From Aquanectria penicillioides (Eukaryota; Ascomycota; Sordariomycetes; Hypocreales; Nectriaceae), in NCBI GenBank assembly GCA_003415625.1, contig PYIU01000004.1:2108001-2172000 (forward strand): DNA of 64,000 bases, given 5' to 3'. A program made the translations under genes and the position numbers. Under the pieces are notes generated by a model, which had not been told where the DNA came from, searched no databases, and was given only the letters and a program-made list of their open reading frames with translations. Below are positions 35,016 to 47,224 of this stretch, one piece after another (position 1 is the first letter of the stretch; each line of letters begins with the position of its first letter).

Positions 35016-35510
35016 TCCAACAAATTTAGGCAGTATGGTAGAGACATTGGACGAGAGACAGTGCTGGCTGCTGGGGCGGACAGGGCAGCGGCAGGCGCCC
35101 AGCACAGGCGGGCGGTAAATTGCACTGGTAAGGCGTGATGGGCGGTGGGTGATGGTGGGCGGCAAGGTGGGTTGTGGTGTCCGGAAGCCGGAAAGTTGGA
35201 TGTAGTCTTGCCGCTGCAGATCTGAGCACGAATTGGCTAATAATAAGCACCACGCTTGGTTTGGGGATGTGACGATTGATGGGCCCCCGCCAGGTTGCGG
35301 ACTTAACGCGGCCTCGACGAAGGATGCATCTTGTTTTTTTTTTCCCCCAAGGTTCAACGCTGCCCCGGCTCCGTGATGCCGTCCTTTGACAATGCCGAGT
35401 GGTGAGTGGCTCTAGAGCGTTGAGAGTGCCCCAGTGCTTCCCAGCAGTTCTCGTCTTTGACTTCCCCGCTCCTCGCTACTTTATGAGCGAGAGAGACAGA
35501 AGATAGTGCG

Positions 35511-35554
<44 letters not shown>
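35511..35554. repeat. Compound (TA)n(TG)n microsatellite
   Basis: About nine TA units run directly into about twelve TG units. Confidence 0.9.
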
Positions 35555-35555
<1 letters not shown>

Positions 35556-35818
35556 TGCAGCCTTATCGTTTGTCTTTTTTTCTTTTTTGTTGCAGTCATC
35601 GTAAGAAGTCGTCGTCGTAGTCGTCGGCGTCGTCTCTTTGTCTGGCCCTCAGCCACCGGCCATCGACCACACCATCTCCACGACGGAGTGCGGCCGCCTC
35701 CTCCACTCTCCCCGCCCCTGATTGCAGGTAGCCATTTGCAAAGGAGGGTGGCAACAGGTAGCTTTGACGCCCTTGCGAGGGAGTGATACGTCAGGAGGCC
35801 AAGTTGTAGAGACACAGC

Positions 35819-35835
35819 GGGGGGGGGGGGGGGGG
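35819..35835 (+). repeat. Poly-G tract, 17 bases
   Basis: Uninterrupted 17 G followed by AGGGG. Confidence 0.85.
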
Positions 35836-36796
35836 AGGGGTTATGACATGAAATAAATTTGAGAATTTAAATTTAAAAAAAACAATAGCCAAAACGTCAT
35901 TTGATGCATACAGTACATGCACTCACATCCCAGCAAGTAACCGGCACAAGCAGCACCAGCAGCGGCAGCACCTGCACCGCCGGAAACATTGGAAGCAGCA
36001 TTAGCACGGAGGCCGCCGCCGCCGTCGTCGCCGCCATCACCTCTCCCATGCCAATCCCCATCCGCATCCCGGTCCCAACCTTTGCTCCATTTGGGGTGGC
36101 TTTTTTTCCCGCCATCTGGCTCCAGCTCCAAGTCCAATTCTGCTTTTACTCTCGGTCAAGCTGGCTTGGTTGGCAGGATTTCCCGCTTTCCCCACCCGCC
36201 ATCGTCCGTTCCGTCTAGTCCAAGCTCCTCTCTCTCTGTGTCTCTGTGTCTCGTTTCCCCCCCAAATCCTTGTCCTAGTCCTAGTCCCAGTCTCTCTCCC
36301 AGTGGCCCGCCCTCCATCACAACAAGATTCCCCCCCTCCAGTACATGTACCTTAACTGTAAGGTAGGTACAGGGCAAATTGGAGCTCGACCTCAGCCAGA
36401 TCCCATCAGACTATCCTCGAGGTATACGCCGACCGATACATCTCGTCCATCTGGCTGGCCCTTGTCCCAGCACCAAGGCTCCGGCTCTCTCAGTGTTATT
36501 TTGTATTCTTCTGCTCCTTTTTTCTTCCCCTTGCATCAACAACCTCGTTGCTCTCCAACTTTGTTTTGCCCTTTGCCTTGCTTCAACCTTCATCGATAAA
36601 CATCGCCCAGCACCCTGGCTTCGGCTCTGGCTCGCCATAGCAGGGAACACCCCACCCCCCTTTCCCTCGCTTCCTTCTCCTTCACCTTCTTCACCTTCAC
36701 CCACCCGCCGCCGCTCGACTTGCTCGCTCGCACGCATCGTCCCTCTCTCTCCTCTTGGCGGTCAAAGTCGGTGGTTGGCAGACGTTAATCGCCAGA

Positions 36797-39700
36797 ATGT
36801 CGGACGCTGGTGACAGGTAAGTTGAACGATGATACACGCCCACCCCCCCTCTCTTTCTCTCACACTCGCTCGCACCGCCACGTCCCTCCCCTCACGACCG
36901 GCCGGTTCAGAGGCTCCAAAGAGCTCCACGTATCGTCGGCCTGGACCCGTCATCCATTGTTTGCATCATCCCTGGGCGCTTCCTGCAAGCACCCACCATG
37001 GGCCACATTGTCCTCTAGCTTCTGCTTCCGCCGCCTCTCTGCCTCTGCTCTCTGCCCGCCTCTGCATCCCCCGCCCCCAGCTGCATCTATTCGTCGTCAC
37101 CAAAAGTCAGTCCACCTACTGACCGCCGTTTATCTTAACCCCGTCCAGCACCCACAAGCGGTCCAAATCTGCCGCCCTCTCCCTCCTGCGGCGCAACACG
37201 CGCGAAGAAGAATCCGGCTCGGAAGACGGTCGTGCCCCGAGAAACTCCTTCTCCAACCCTGTCCTCCCCATGTCGCATCAGTCCAGCGTCCGCGGCCACG
37301 GGCCTAAGCCCTCGAATTCCTCGACGCCTCTCTCTACAACCCAGCTTCCTCCCAAAACCTCCGCTAGCACCCCCCCAGACAAGGCCGCTAGCCTCGAGCA
37401 GTCGGTCCGCAAATTCAGAGTCGTCGAGGCCCTCCGAAGTGGCGACACCGCCTCCATCTCCCGAGCGATTCGAGAAAACGCCGACAATGGCCCCCGATCC
37501 AGCATCTCATCCATGGCCACCAACGGCAACTCCCTCGAGGACACTACGCTCTTGCACCTTGCCATCCAGTGCGCCGAATTCCCCGTCATCGAGTATGTGC
37601 TGTCCGATGGGCTTGGCAGCATTGACGTAAATGCCCGCGACAAGGATGGCAATACCCCGCTGCACCTCGCCGCCGTCCAGGGTCGCACCTCGGTCGTCAA
37701 GCTCCTGCTCGAGCAAAAGGAAATCAACGACGCCATTGCAAACAACCAAGGAAAATTGGCAATTGACGTTGCCCGAAACCCAGAAATCTTCCAGCTCCTC
37801 CAGCTGTCGCGCTCGCTCTTCGCCGAAGCCAAGGTGAAGCAGGTCCAGGAGCTCATTGCTCGTGGAAACTACGGAGCTCTCGCCGGCGTCCTCGAAGAGC
37901 ACCGCGTCAAGACCGTCCTCGATATCAACAGCCCCGAATTCGCATCCGAGCCCTTTACCGTCCAGACCGGCGGAACCCTGCTCCACGAAGCTGCCAGAAA
38001 ACGAAACACAAACCTGATCCAGGTCCTGCTCCTTCACGGAGCGGACCCTTTCCGCCGCGATCGAAAGGGAAAGCTCCCACAATCCGTCACCAACGACGAC
38101 GCCACCAAGGCTATCCTGAAGAAATCGCCCGCCGCGGTTGCCGCCCAGCGAGGAATACAGGAAAAGGCAGTCTTGGGCCATGCTGCATCCCAAGGTGCCG
38201 CCGCCGCCAGCCCCAGCGACCCTCTCGCCGGCCGAGAAGCCCGTGAAATGAAGGGCTACCTCAAGAAGTGGACCAATTACCGCAAGGGTTACCAGCTGCG
38301 ATGGTTTGTGCTCGAGGACGGAGTCTTGAGCTACTACAAGCACCAGGACGATGCCGGCTCCGCCTGCCGCGGTGCCATTAACATGCGCATTGCCAAATTG
38401 CACATGAGCCCGGATGAAAAGACCAAGTTTGAGATTATCGGAAAGTCCTCCGTCAAGTATACCCTGAAGGCCAACCATGAAGTAGAGGCGAAGCGATGGT
38501 TCTGGGCCCTCAACAATTCGATCCAGTGGAGCAAAGATCAGGCAAGAGAGGAAGAGAAGCAGGCCGCTCGAAGCGCCGAGCTCCTCAGGCAGGCCAAGGC
38601 AGATCAGAGCACTCTTTCTGTCCAGGAGACATATAGCGAGAACACCAGCATGACCGACCTTCGCAGAAATAGCTCCCAGATAGCTGGCAGGTCATTCTCC
38701 AAGCCCCAGGACCAGAGGCCCGGATTCCACGGCCCCAGCACCATTGGCAGCGTAGACGACGATGAGTTTGTTGACATTGGAACCGATGCTGAGGGATCGA
38801 GAGCACCTCGCAACGGAGGTGCCCACACCCACAACGACATGGACGATGATGACGACTACGGTGATGACATGAGCATTCACGAGGAACCTGCAGCTACCAA
38901 GGACGCCCTCAACATCACTGCCCAGTCCGCCAAGCTTCAGCTGGAGACCATGTCCCATGTCCACGCCGCCCTCATGCAGGAGCTCTCTCTGAACCCGAGC
39001 ACTACCCTCTCCGACCCCGCTGTTTCCCAGGCTCTGACCACCTACGATGCCGCAATTCGAAGCTTGACGACTCTGGTTGGCGACCTGATGAGAATATCAA
39101 AGGATCGTGATGCTTACTGGCAGTACCGTCTGGACCGCGAGTCTAACATGCGCCGCATGTGGGAGGAGAGCATGGCCAAGGTGGCCCGCGAACAGGAGAT
39201 TCTCGAGGCCCGCGTTGGCGAGGCTGAGTTGAAGCGCAAGATGACCAAGCGAGCGTTGAGAGAGGTGATGGAGAATGGTATCCCGGTTCAAGAAACCAAC
39301 GTCAGAGATACGAGATTCGAGGACGCCAGGGAAGACGACATAGAGAACGATGCGGATGACGAGTTTAAAGACGCAGAGCCTACCCCCGCCCCTCCCAGAT
39401 CGCCCACACGGAGTGTTAGGAAGAAGCCCGCCATCATGGTCGAGTTGTCGGATAGTGAATCGGAAGACGAAGACGAGTTCTTTGACGCGGTGGACGCTGG
39501 TCATGTGGAAGTGGCAGAGCTCCCCCAGGACGAGCCCAAGACTGAAACGCAGGATATTGTTGTCTCCGGGGGAATGGACATCAGTCCATCGTTCAATGGT
39601 TATGAGAATGGTCTCCGAAAAAGGCTCAAGATGGATGCCGACAACCGACCCAAGATTTCTCTTTGGGTAAGTCTTGTGTTTGGGAGCTTCATTGGATTCG

Positions 39701-40946
39701 AGGGACCTGTGCTAAACCGTTTTGTTTATAGGGTATTTTGAAGTCGATGATTGGCAAGGACATGACCAAGATGACCCTGCCAGTCTCATTCAACGAGCCT
39801 ACGTCATTGTTGTATCGTTGCGGTGAGGATATGGAATATGCCGACCTCTTGGATTTGGCCGCGGACCGAAGCGATTCGATTGAGCGACTCATCTACATTG
39901 CCGCCTTTGCTGCTAGTGAATACGCATCCAGTACTGGACGTGTGGCCAAGCCGTTCAACCCCCTTCTGGGAGAGACCTTTGAGTATGTCCGGCCAGACAA
40001 GAACTACCGCTTCTTTACCGAGCAAGTTAGCCACCATCCTCCGATTGGTGCCGCCTGGGCAGAATCACCGAAATGGACATACTATGGTGAATCGAATGTC
40101 AAGTCCAAGTTCCTCGGCAAGTCTTTCGACGTCCACCACCTGGGAACTTGGTTCCTGAGGCTGCGACCTACGGCCGGAGGCAAGGAGGAGCTTTATACAT
40201 GGAAGAAAGTGACATCATCGGTCATTGGCATCATCACCGGCAACCCCACTGTCGATCACTATGGAACAATGGAAGTCAAAAACTGGAACACAGGCGAAGT
40301 GGCGATTGTCGAATTCAAGCCTCGTGGATGGACGGCGGCAAGCGCCCACCTGGTTTCTGGCAAAGTGCTTGATGCTTCGGGCAAGGTGCGATTCAGCATG
40401 GGAGGCCGATGGAACTCCAAGCTATACGTACGCTTGACGCCTGGTTATGAAGCCTCTGTAGATGAGCCCAAGGGCGAGAGCTCTGTGCACCAAGGGGGCG
40501 GCCTTGTCGACCCCAGCCGCGCTTATCTCGTGTGGAAGGCTAATGAGCGACCCCCTGGTATCCCCTTCAACCTGACGCCGTTCGTCTTGACGTTCAACCA
40601 CATTGACGAGCAGCTTCGCCCTTGGATTGCGCCGACCGATTCACGACTGCGACCTGATCAGCGTGCGATGGAAGACGGAGAGTATGATTTCGCTGCTGAG
40701 GAGAAGAACCGACTGGAACAAGCGCAGCGATCCCGACGAAGAACCCGCGAGGAGACGGGAGAGGAGTTTAAGCCCGCGTGGTTCTACAAGGCCCGATGCG
40801 AGGTGTCGGGTATTAGTTACTGGCAGTTCAACCACAAGTACTGGGAGCAGCGAGAAAAGGCTGGACCGAACGGCGATCCTAACGCATGGGCTGGACTGGA
40901 GCCCATTTACGAGGATGATCCAGGACAGCAGCAACAGTATTATTAG
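36797..40946 (+). CDS. Oxysterol-binding protein, Osh1/Osh2 type (ankyrin-PH-FFAT-ORD), 1250 aa
   Basis: Three exons: 36797-36816, 37149-39666 and 39732-40946 (3753 nt). Exon 1 encodes MSDAGD plus two bases. Its donor is GTAAGT and the acceptor GTCCAG follows CTTAAC, giving STHKRSKSAALSLLRRNTRE. Intron 2 has donor GTAAGT and acceptor TATAG, joining ISLW to GILKSMIGKDMT. Domains: ankyrin repeats about 100-320 (GNTPLHLAAVQGRTSVVKLL, GGTLLHEAARKRNTNLIQVL), a PH domain about 374-470 (MKGYLKKWTNYRKGYQLRWF), an FFAT-like motif (EDEFFDAVD) near 782 that binds the ER protein VAP/Scs2, and a C-terminal OSBP-related domain with the family signature EQVSHHPP at 943-950. Length and order match yeast Osh1/Swh1. 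Role: sterol and PI4P exchange at ER contact sites with Golgi, vacuole or plasma membrane. An acidic stretch (DMDDDDDYGDDMSIHEE) lies between PH and FFAT. Confidence 0.95.
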
Positions 40947-41999
40947 CCGCTGCAGGAAGAGCGTGGGAATAGTGGCAAGGGGCGGCAAGAGGGGGAAAGG
41001 TATATACACTGTTTGACTAGCTAGATTGGGGTGGACTTCGCTCGCTTGGATCGTCATGATGCTGTGGTTGCTTGTATCGTTTGATTTGAACCTCAGTTGA
41101 ACCCGACCAATGTGGTAGTTGCGTATAATTTAAAAAACGAAACTTTGATGATTAACCATGAAGATGTCTGTTTCTCGGAGAGAGTTTGAGCGAGTCTGTG
41201 TGTCTAGCCCATGTCTACCTATTAGATGAGCTAACGAAGCCCGGTACACAATGTGGCTAGCGAGAAAGTAGTGTTGAGATGGATGCACGTGCAAAAGGGA
41301 AAATGAAGAGTGAGTGGATGATAGGCAAAAAGGGGAGGCAGAAACAAAGGAATTATAAAGTGCTTGGCATCAGACATAAGACAGGGGGGGGGGGGGGGGG
41401 GAGCCTCCGTACCCCGGCGTTTCCGTGCTCATTACCGGCCTGCTTATGCCTAGGCATCCCAGGTCGCGGGGGACCCGTGTCAATTCCCTTGTGCGAAGCC
41501 GAACCTTTTCACGGGCCTCGGGCCACTTACTCGGCGGGTGCGGCCCCACGCCGGCTTCGTTGGCCGTGCTCCGTACCTCGGCAAAACGTCACAGGGGCAA
41601 ATGCGACAGATGCGACGAATGCGAATGCGGCGGACAGGTAGGCGACGTCGTACAAAGATCTTAGATGGCCATTTTCCCACATCTGATTTCTGTGTCCCCT
41701 GGTTTTCCTTCTTTGTTTCTTTCTTCCCACCCCCCTTCTCCCCCGCATCTTCAGCGTTCTGCCCCCCCGTTTTCACTCTTTGGTGCTTCCCGCGGCATTC
41801 GCTCTCTCCCGTTTGCCAACGGAGGCGGGGTTATTGTTCATCCGGGATTGTGCCACGCACACGCGCCACACGGCCTTTATAGTTGCAAGGGTCGCGCGCG
41901 CAAGAGCATCGCATTTCTGGACTGACAGGGGCAGCGTGTGTGTGTGACGTCTTATTGCGACGACTCGGGACTGCTTTTTGCGTTGTAACAGTGTCAAAT
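40947..41999. other. Intergenic region between OSBP and thioesterase genes
   Basis: About 1 kb: an OSBP 3' flank, a poly-G tract (41384-41401), and then a GC-rich to pyrimidine-rich upstream region of the thioesterase gene (TTTCCTTCTTTGTTTCTTTC near 41702-41721). No gene is seen. Confidence 0.5.
41384..41401 (+). repeat. Poly-G tract, 18 bases
   Basis: Uninterrupted 18 G, third long G run of the window. Confidence 0.85.
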
Positions 42000-42145
42000 A
42001 TGGATAACCGGCCTACGCTGCTACGGCCGCCGGAGGAGGATCCGTCAAAGGCTCCGATTGAGAATGTGCTGGAGGTGACGGAGCTGAAGGTTCTCGGGCC
42101 GGTGAGTGACTGATTGCTTATCGACTATTGCTGCCTTACCTTGGG

Positions 42146-42176
<31 letters not shown>

Positions 42177-43339
42177 GGTGGTGGCGATGGTGGTGGTGAG
42201 AAACGACGATTACGTTGATCCAACCAACCAACTCGTCGCATTCCATCGCATCTCATCGCCGAGTCATCTCATCTCGCACCCGACGGTGCAGGTCTACCTT
42301 GCTCATTCTGGACTACGAGCTGACAGGCACCAGGACATCTTCACAAACGCCCGTAAGCAATGGCACCCACCGGGAGCCCGTGGTATCTACGGCGGCGCTG
42401 TCATCGCGCAGACCCTCGCCTCGGCGCAAAAGACGGTCCCTGACAACTTCTTCCCACACTCCTGCCACTGCTATTTCCTGCTCGCCGGCTCCGACGAGAT
42501 CCCCATCCTGTTCCACGTCGAGCGGGTGCGCGATGGCCGCTCCTTTGCCACCCGCACCGTTCAGGCCCGCCAAAAGGGCCGTTGCATATTCACCACCACC
42601 ATCAGCTTCGTGCGAATCGATAGTGCCGGCGAGAAGCAGGTCAGACACGCGGCGCCGTTGCCCTCCGGTGTGACCGCGCCCCCGGTAGACTGGGACGGCG
42701 AGCCTGAGTGGGCGCGTGGCGGCCCGTTTCAGAGTCATCGTATCGAGGTGCTCCGAGGCCGAGATCCATCAGCTCACCCTTACGAGCGCAAGTGCCGCCA
42801 GTGGCTGCGCGCTCGAGGCGACATTTCTGCCGAAGGGGGCCAGCAGGCTCATCTCAATGCCCTTGCATACATGTCGGACAGCTATTTCATCGGGACCGTC
42901 TCGAGGATTCACGGCCTATGGCGATTTCCTTTCGACCCGGAGGATGTAGCATCGCTGCCCCCAGAGACCCAGCAGCAGGTCGAGCATCTGAGCGAGTTCG
43001 AAGGCATGGGGCCGTCATTGGAGGACTGGAAGGGAAGGGCCAAACTGGGAATGATGGTGAGCTTGGATCACAGCATCTACTTCCACGACCCGCGAGCCGT
43101 ACGGGCAGACGAATGGATGTTCACCGAGATGGAGAGCCCATGGTCGGGAGATGGGCGTGGAGTAGTGACGCAGAGAATCTATGGCAGCGACGGAGTCTTA
43201 TTTGCGACATGCTATCAGGAGGTGAGTTTTACTAGCGTGGTTGACAAGAGAAGACTTGGTGGCAGAGCAATGCTAACATCCACGACAGGGCGTCGTTCGA
43301 CTGAAGCAAGACGGGGGTGAGAAGGGATCAAAGTTGTAA
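42000..43339 (+). CDS. Peroxisomal acyl-CoA thioesterase II (TesB/ACOT8 type), 346 aa
   Basis: Exons: 42000-42101, 42334-43221 and 43289-43339 (1041 nt). Intron 1 (232 nt) has donor GTGAGT and acceptor CACCAG, joining KVLGP directly to DIFTNARKQWHPPGARGIYG. Intron 2 has donor GTGAGT, TGCTAACA branch site and ACAG acceptor, joining CYQE to GVVRLKQDGG. The protein is a double hot-dog thioesterase: HPPGARGIYGGAVIAQTL in the first half, and LDHSIYFHDP followed by DEWMFTEMESPWSGDGRGVV and TQRIYGSDG in the second, where the family's Asp-Ser/Thr-Gln catalytic set lies. It ends GSKL, with SKL a perfect type 1 peroxisomal targeting signal. Role: hydrolysis of fatty acyl-CoA to free acid and CoA, tuning peroxisomal beta-oxidation. 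The frame continues upstream of 42000 but ATG 42000 (MDNRPTLLRPPEED) is the natural start. Confidence 0.92.
42145..42174. repeat. (GTT)10 microsatellite in an intron
   Basis: Ten GTT units, followed by GTGGTGGTG, in the first intron of the thioesterase gene. Confidence 0.9.
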
Positions 43340-44024
43340 TGTGTTAGGTGAAGGGACGCTTGTGCATCTTGTTATTTTGCTAATGGACATGTGATATTAT
43401 CTACACTGGAGTAAGCGAGTATGGGAACGGGAAAGATGGAGTAGAGGAACTAGACGGACACTGGCGAGCGAGGGCGGGCAGCAGAACTGGATCTGACCTG
43501 AGGGGGGACGATCCTCCCCCAGTTGCAAGACACTGCGCATTGTTACCACCGGACTTGAGATATTCCAAAATAGACAAGTCCTATCCCCGTCATGAACGGA
43601 CCGGTAATGGTCATCCGGACTTTACGGTTGCCGTATTTGATAATTCCTAACTCCGGAATGCCGTGAACGGAAAGTCTCATGTCCGGACGTGAGAAAAAGG
43701 AATGGTGAGATGGAAAAGCAAGCAATAGGACAACAAAAGGCAAAGTTGAGGCCTGAGATCCGAGCCTCAAAGAAAGAGCCAATCGCCATCGCCAGATGAA
43801 GGGCTGCTCATCGTAGGGCTTGGGGTGGCCTAGGACAGCTGAGCCCGATCTCCGTGCGGCTGAATGGGCTATCTCGTGGACATTGAAACAGAGAAGCAAA
43901 TAGAGGAAAAGAAAAGACGGGGCTTGAAGTTGAAAGCTGAAAAAGGCTGGATACGAGATGGTGAGTAGACCGACTCCGAAGATTTTGTCGGAGCCGAATG
44001 GCAATGCGGCTCTTACTTGCTTAT
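43340..44024. other. Thioesterase 3' flank and start of repeat-rich block
   Basis: No supported gene. A short inverted repeat (GGACTTG at 43552-43558 with CAAGTCC at 43575-43581) is present. A 218-codon minus-strand open frame (44199-43543) spans into the next block but has no recognisable domain. Confidence 0.35.
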
Positions 44025-44099
44025 TCCGACTCATCCGCTCCGACTCGCCCACTCCGATTCGCCCGCGCGTCCGACTTACCTGCTCCGACTCGCTCCCCC
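44025..44099. repeat. Short degenerate tandem repeat (CTCCGACTCGCCC type)
   Basis: Five to six imperfect units of TCCGACTC/TCCGATTC spaced by about 12-18 bases. Related TCCG/CGGA words recur around 44740-45340. Confidence 0.7.
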
Positions 44100-45237
44100 G
44101 GAGGCGCCATGTTTGACGCAGAGCGGACTTGAAATGTCTGAAAGAAGAGTTAATTCTCATCTCCGTATGATGGAATAGACCATCTCCGTCAATCGACATG
44201 AGGAAGGAAAAAGAAGGGAAGAGGAGGAGGAGTTGAACGTGGAAACTGGAGAATCAGCACGTGCAGTGTCTCAGAAATGCTTATCAGATCGGCGACGATC
44301 CATCACAAGACGGATAATTTCACATGATTTCGAGATTCAGATCCTCACAGTTGATACATTAAGTTGGTACAGGCTCTATTTAAAGCATTGGTGCTTACCA
44401 AACGCTTCTTTCTTGGATGAAAGAAAAGGAAGACGAGAGTTTGAGGCTGGAGAGTCAGTACTGTAGACTGAGATGTTTCATCACGGGGGGATCAAGACGA
44501 CTTCGGCGTATTCCAACACATGTTGTCTCGCGCGTCCACTTTACTCTGATTCATATCTCCAAACGGCCGTAAAAGGCAATTCCACTTGGTTCCGTATGGC
44601 GGGGTCAACACTTTCCTAACTGGAGTCGTTCTCCGTGTTGTCTGATGACTGTAATCTTCAGCCTCAACGGAAGCCCTCCAAACAAAGCAAAGAGGAGTAG
44701 AAAAGAAATCTGCGAACCAATCGGCGGATAGCTTGGTGTGAGTCGGCTCCGAAGCTGCGATCGGGGAAGCTAGGAACCGATTATGGTCACGAGGCTAGGT
44801 GTAATACCAATCATTAATAAACTCTACCGAAAGCAGAAAAAAGAAAACATACATTGGGCGGGAGGAGAGCCGCATTGTGTAATCTTTCTTCCCTTCGGAT
44901 CCCAAGATCGGAGAAGCCCAATTGGATCACTTCCCGTGTCTCTCGGGAAGGCAAGTTTCCGTGTCGTTGAGCCTCAGCTCGTGGCTGTGATCATTCCATC
45001 GGTGTTCGGCCACTTACATGTTGTGGGCTCGGAAGCTATGTTTCTGAGCCATGTCGAGTGAAACACCGAAGCCCCATGACCAGGTTTTCGGGGACTGCGA
45101 GGCGAATCTGTGCAACTGCGAGCTGAAGTTGAATTTTAGTGACGGCCCGAGCCTTCGGTGGTGTCGGAGTGTCGGAGCCGGCGTTCAGAGCAACGTGGGT
45201 TGTGGCCCACGAGATCCATCACGATCGGGATGATGAC

Positions 45238-45340
45238 GGCTCCGATTCACACTGGATCGTCTCCCGATCGCAACGATAAGAATTCATTGGTTGAAGAGCC
45301 GGAACTATCATCTCGATCGCCTCCGATGTGGATCGGAGCC
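45238..45340. repeat. Inverted repeat flanking an about 75-bp core
   Basis: GGCTCCGATTCAC at 45238 is mirrored by GTGGATCGGAGCC at 45328-45340, apart from one mismatch. The whole unit is about 103 bp, of a size and form seen in small inverted-repeat elements, but no target-site duplication was identified. Confidence 0.6.
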
Positions 45341-45390
45341 TTGTGATTGAGCTGAGCCTCTAGTCAGCCTCTGGTCAAAGCTGAGCTAAT

Positions 45391-46290
45391 AGAGAGACCG
45401 TATTTCAGACGTTGCAAGAAGGTTCTGAGACAGCTGAGTGACAGAATTAAGCCCTACAGAATTTGGTGATAGAAGTGTGGATCTTTGCTCGATTATTTGT
45501 GTCTCCTGGGTCTCGGAATCTTCCATCTCGTCGGGCATGGCGCTTCGACAGTCGGATGGCTTTCGGCACTTGAAATATGGCCAAAGACATGATTCGCCTG
45601 CCATATACGGATACATGAATACGTACTGCTCCAAAGAGACTGTCCAATTATGAAGGCTTATTTCGGACACTGCAACAAGTGGCTGAAACACACTGGAATC
45701 CGGAGTGGAAATCTCAAAAATTTGGTGGGGCCATCTGAGTGCCTGGATAAAATAAAGTCGAAAGTGTCACTGTAACTTTGCCTATCATGTGTGTGTATTC
45801 TTCTGTCCATGATTTTGCGGCCAAAAATAAACATCTGAATCGTCAATTGGTTCAAGACGGAGTAATCCGTATTCGAACAGTCCAATTATGAAAGCGTATT
45901 TCGGACGTTGCAAGAAGTGGCCAGAAAACCCATGTAAATTTCGAAAATTTGGTGGGGCCTTTTGGGTCCTGAGACAGAGTGTATGGCAGATATCATCATC
46001 CTTGCAACTCTGCTGACAGCATGTAAGCCTAGGATTGTGCGTAAAAGTGAAAACTCAAATATGTTAATTGGTTCCTTCAACCTGGATTCACCTGTGCATA
46101 TACTCTATTGAAGCGGTCCAGTTATGAGGTCGTATTTCGGACGTTGCAAGAAAAATTCGAAACAGCCACGCATAATTATGGACAGAATAATGCACACATG
46201 CTATAGTCACAACCCACTAAGAAGATGTCTGATCTATTATGTCTACTAAAAAGGCCCCACCAAATCCCTTGAAAGTTGAGCTCCGGAGTT
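45391..46290. repeat. Decayed tandem array A: four copies about 236-258 bp apart plus one inverted fragment
   Basis: The word TATTTCGGACGTTGCAAGAA recurs in diverged form at 45401 (TATTTCAGACGTTGCAAGAA), 45659, 45897 and 46133. Spacings are 258, 238 and 236 bp. Three copies are preceded by TCCA(A/G)TTATGA, and two are followed by AATTTGGTGGGGCC (near 45718 and 45947). An opposite-orientation copy of that end, GGCCCCACCAAATCCC, lies at 46251-46266. Copies differ strongly, so the array is old or mutated. Confidence 0.85.
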
Positions 46291-47224
46291 CAGGACTATA
46301 GAATCCTAAACGTTGATTGGCCGAATTCCTAATGTAACCTTGAGTTTCGTGGCGCGAGGTCTGCATATATGCATTGTCAACGAGGCATCCAATTGCGATT
46401 CCACGATGGTGAAGAATGAGACTGTTGACTGTGTATCTGGCCTGGAATCTTGCTTAGAGTTTCCAGCAACTTCCGAGGTATCGAGTCAATTGGTTGAAGT
46501 TGTGGAGCATGGACGAGACAATCACTTGTGCCGCAGTTGGGATCGTGATGGAGCTTACGACGCTTCAAGCCACAAGTAGGACTCGGGCCATTGTGTAATT
46601 CTTGATACCTCCTGTCGGGCCTCAGTAGGACTTCTTGGGTCTGCCAGGACATCATGCCACAGTCGATGATAACTAATTGCACATGTACAGCAAAGTCCTA
46701 CGTGATGCCTTGTCGATCACTCCTCAATTCCAATCCAGCCCACGCCATGCACACGAGCCGACAGCTTCCCCGGCTCAAGCTACTGCAGCTCAGACCAGTG
46801 GTTCGTCCACACTTCCCCATAATTAGGCAAAAATCACAACTGCCGACTTACGTCACGCCAACCACCGAGACAGCTCGGGCATGCGGATCAAAACCTTCTA
46901 GAATCACTTGTCGGCAGAAGAGAACCAGAAAGTTTTGAGGCACAGACTCAGCGAAGTCAACAGCTCGGTACCGCTTCCCCGCAAAACGTGTGAATCACCA
47001 TGGTCTCTTGTTGGAGTAAACGTGCAAGTCGAATGATCTCGGGCTTCTAATCAGTTGTCTCGGATAAGGAGATATCCAGAGCCTCATTAAAAAAAATCAA
47101 AAAAAATCAGCAATCCATTATTTGCTTTGCACTAAAAGATCGATCGCCGATTGCACAGAATACGTAGACTCGGCAAACCGACTGTTGTCAAACACGGGAT
47201 AAGCTGACCATCACATGCTGGGGA
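46291..47224. other. Unique-looking segment between arrays A and B
   Basis: No gene and no repeat identified, apart from AAAAAAATC doublets near 47090-47108. Confidence 0.35.

Larger units (their letters stand above)
33826..36796. other. Intergenic region between chitinase and the OSBP gene
   Basis: About 3 kb without a supported gene. It holds an AAATA-type repeat (34982-35015), a (TA)n(TG)n microsatellite (35511-35554), a 17-base G tract (35819-35835), and from about 36190 a long C/T-rich stretch (CTCTCTCTGTGTCTC, then TCCTTCTCCTTCACCTTCTTCACC) that is probably the promoter and 5' leader of the OSBP gene. Confidence 0.5.

Noticed and set aside
43543..44199. 218-codon open frame on the minus strand
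   Set aside because: Overlaps the TCCGACTC repeat and shows no domain, no signal for introns and no plausible protein pattern.
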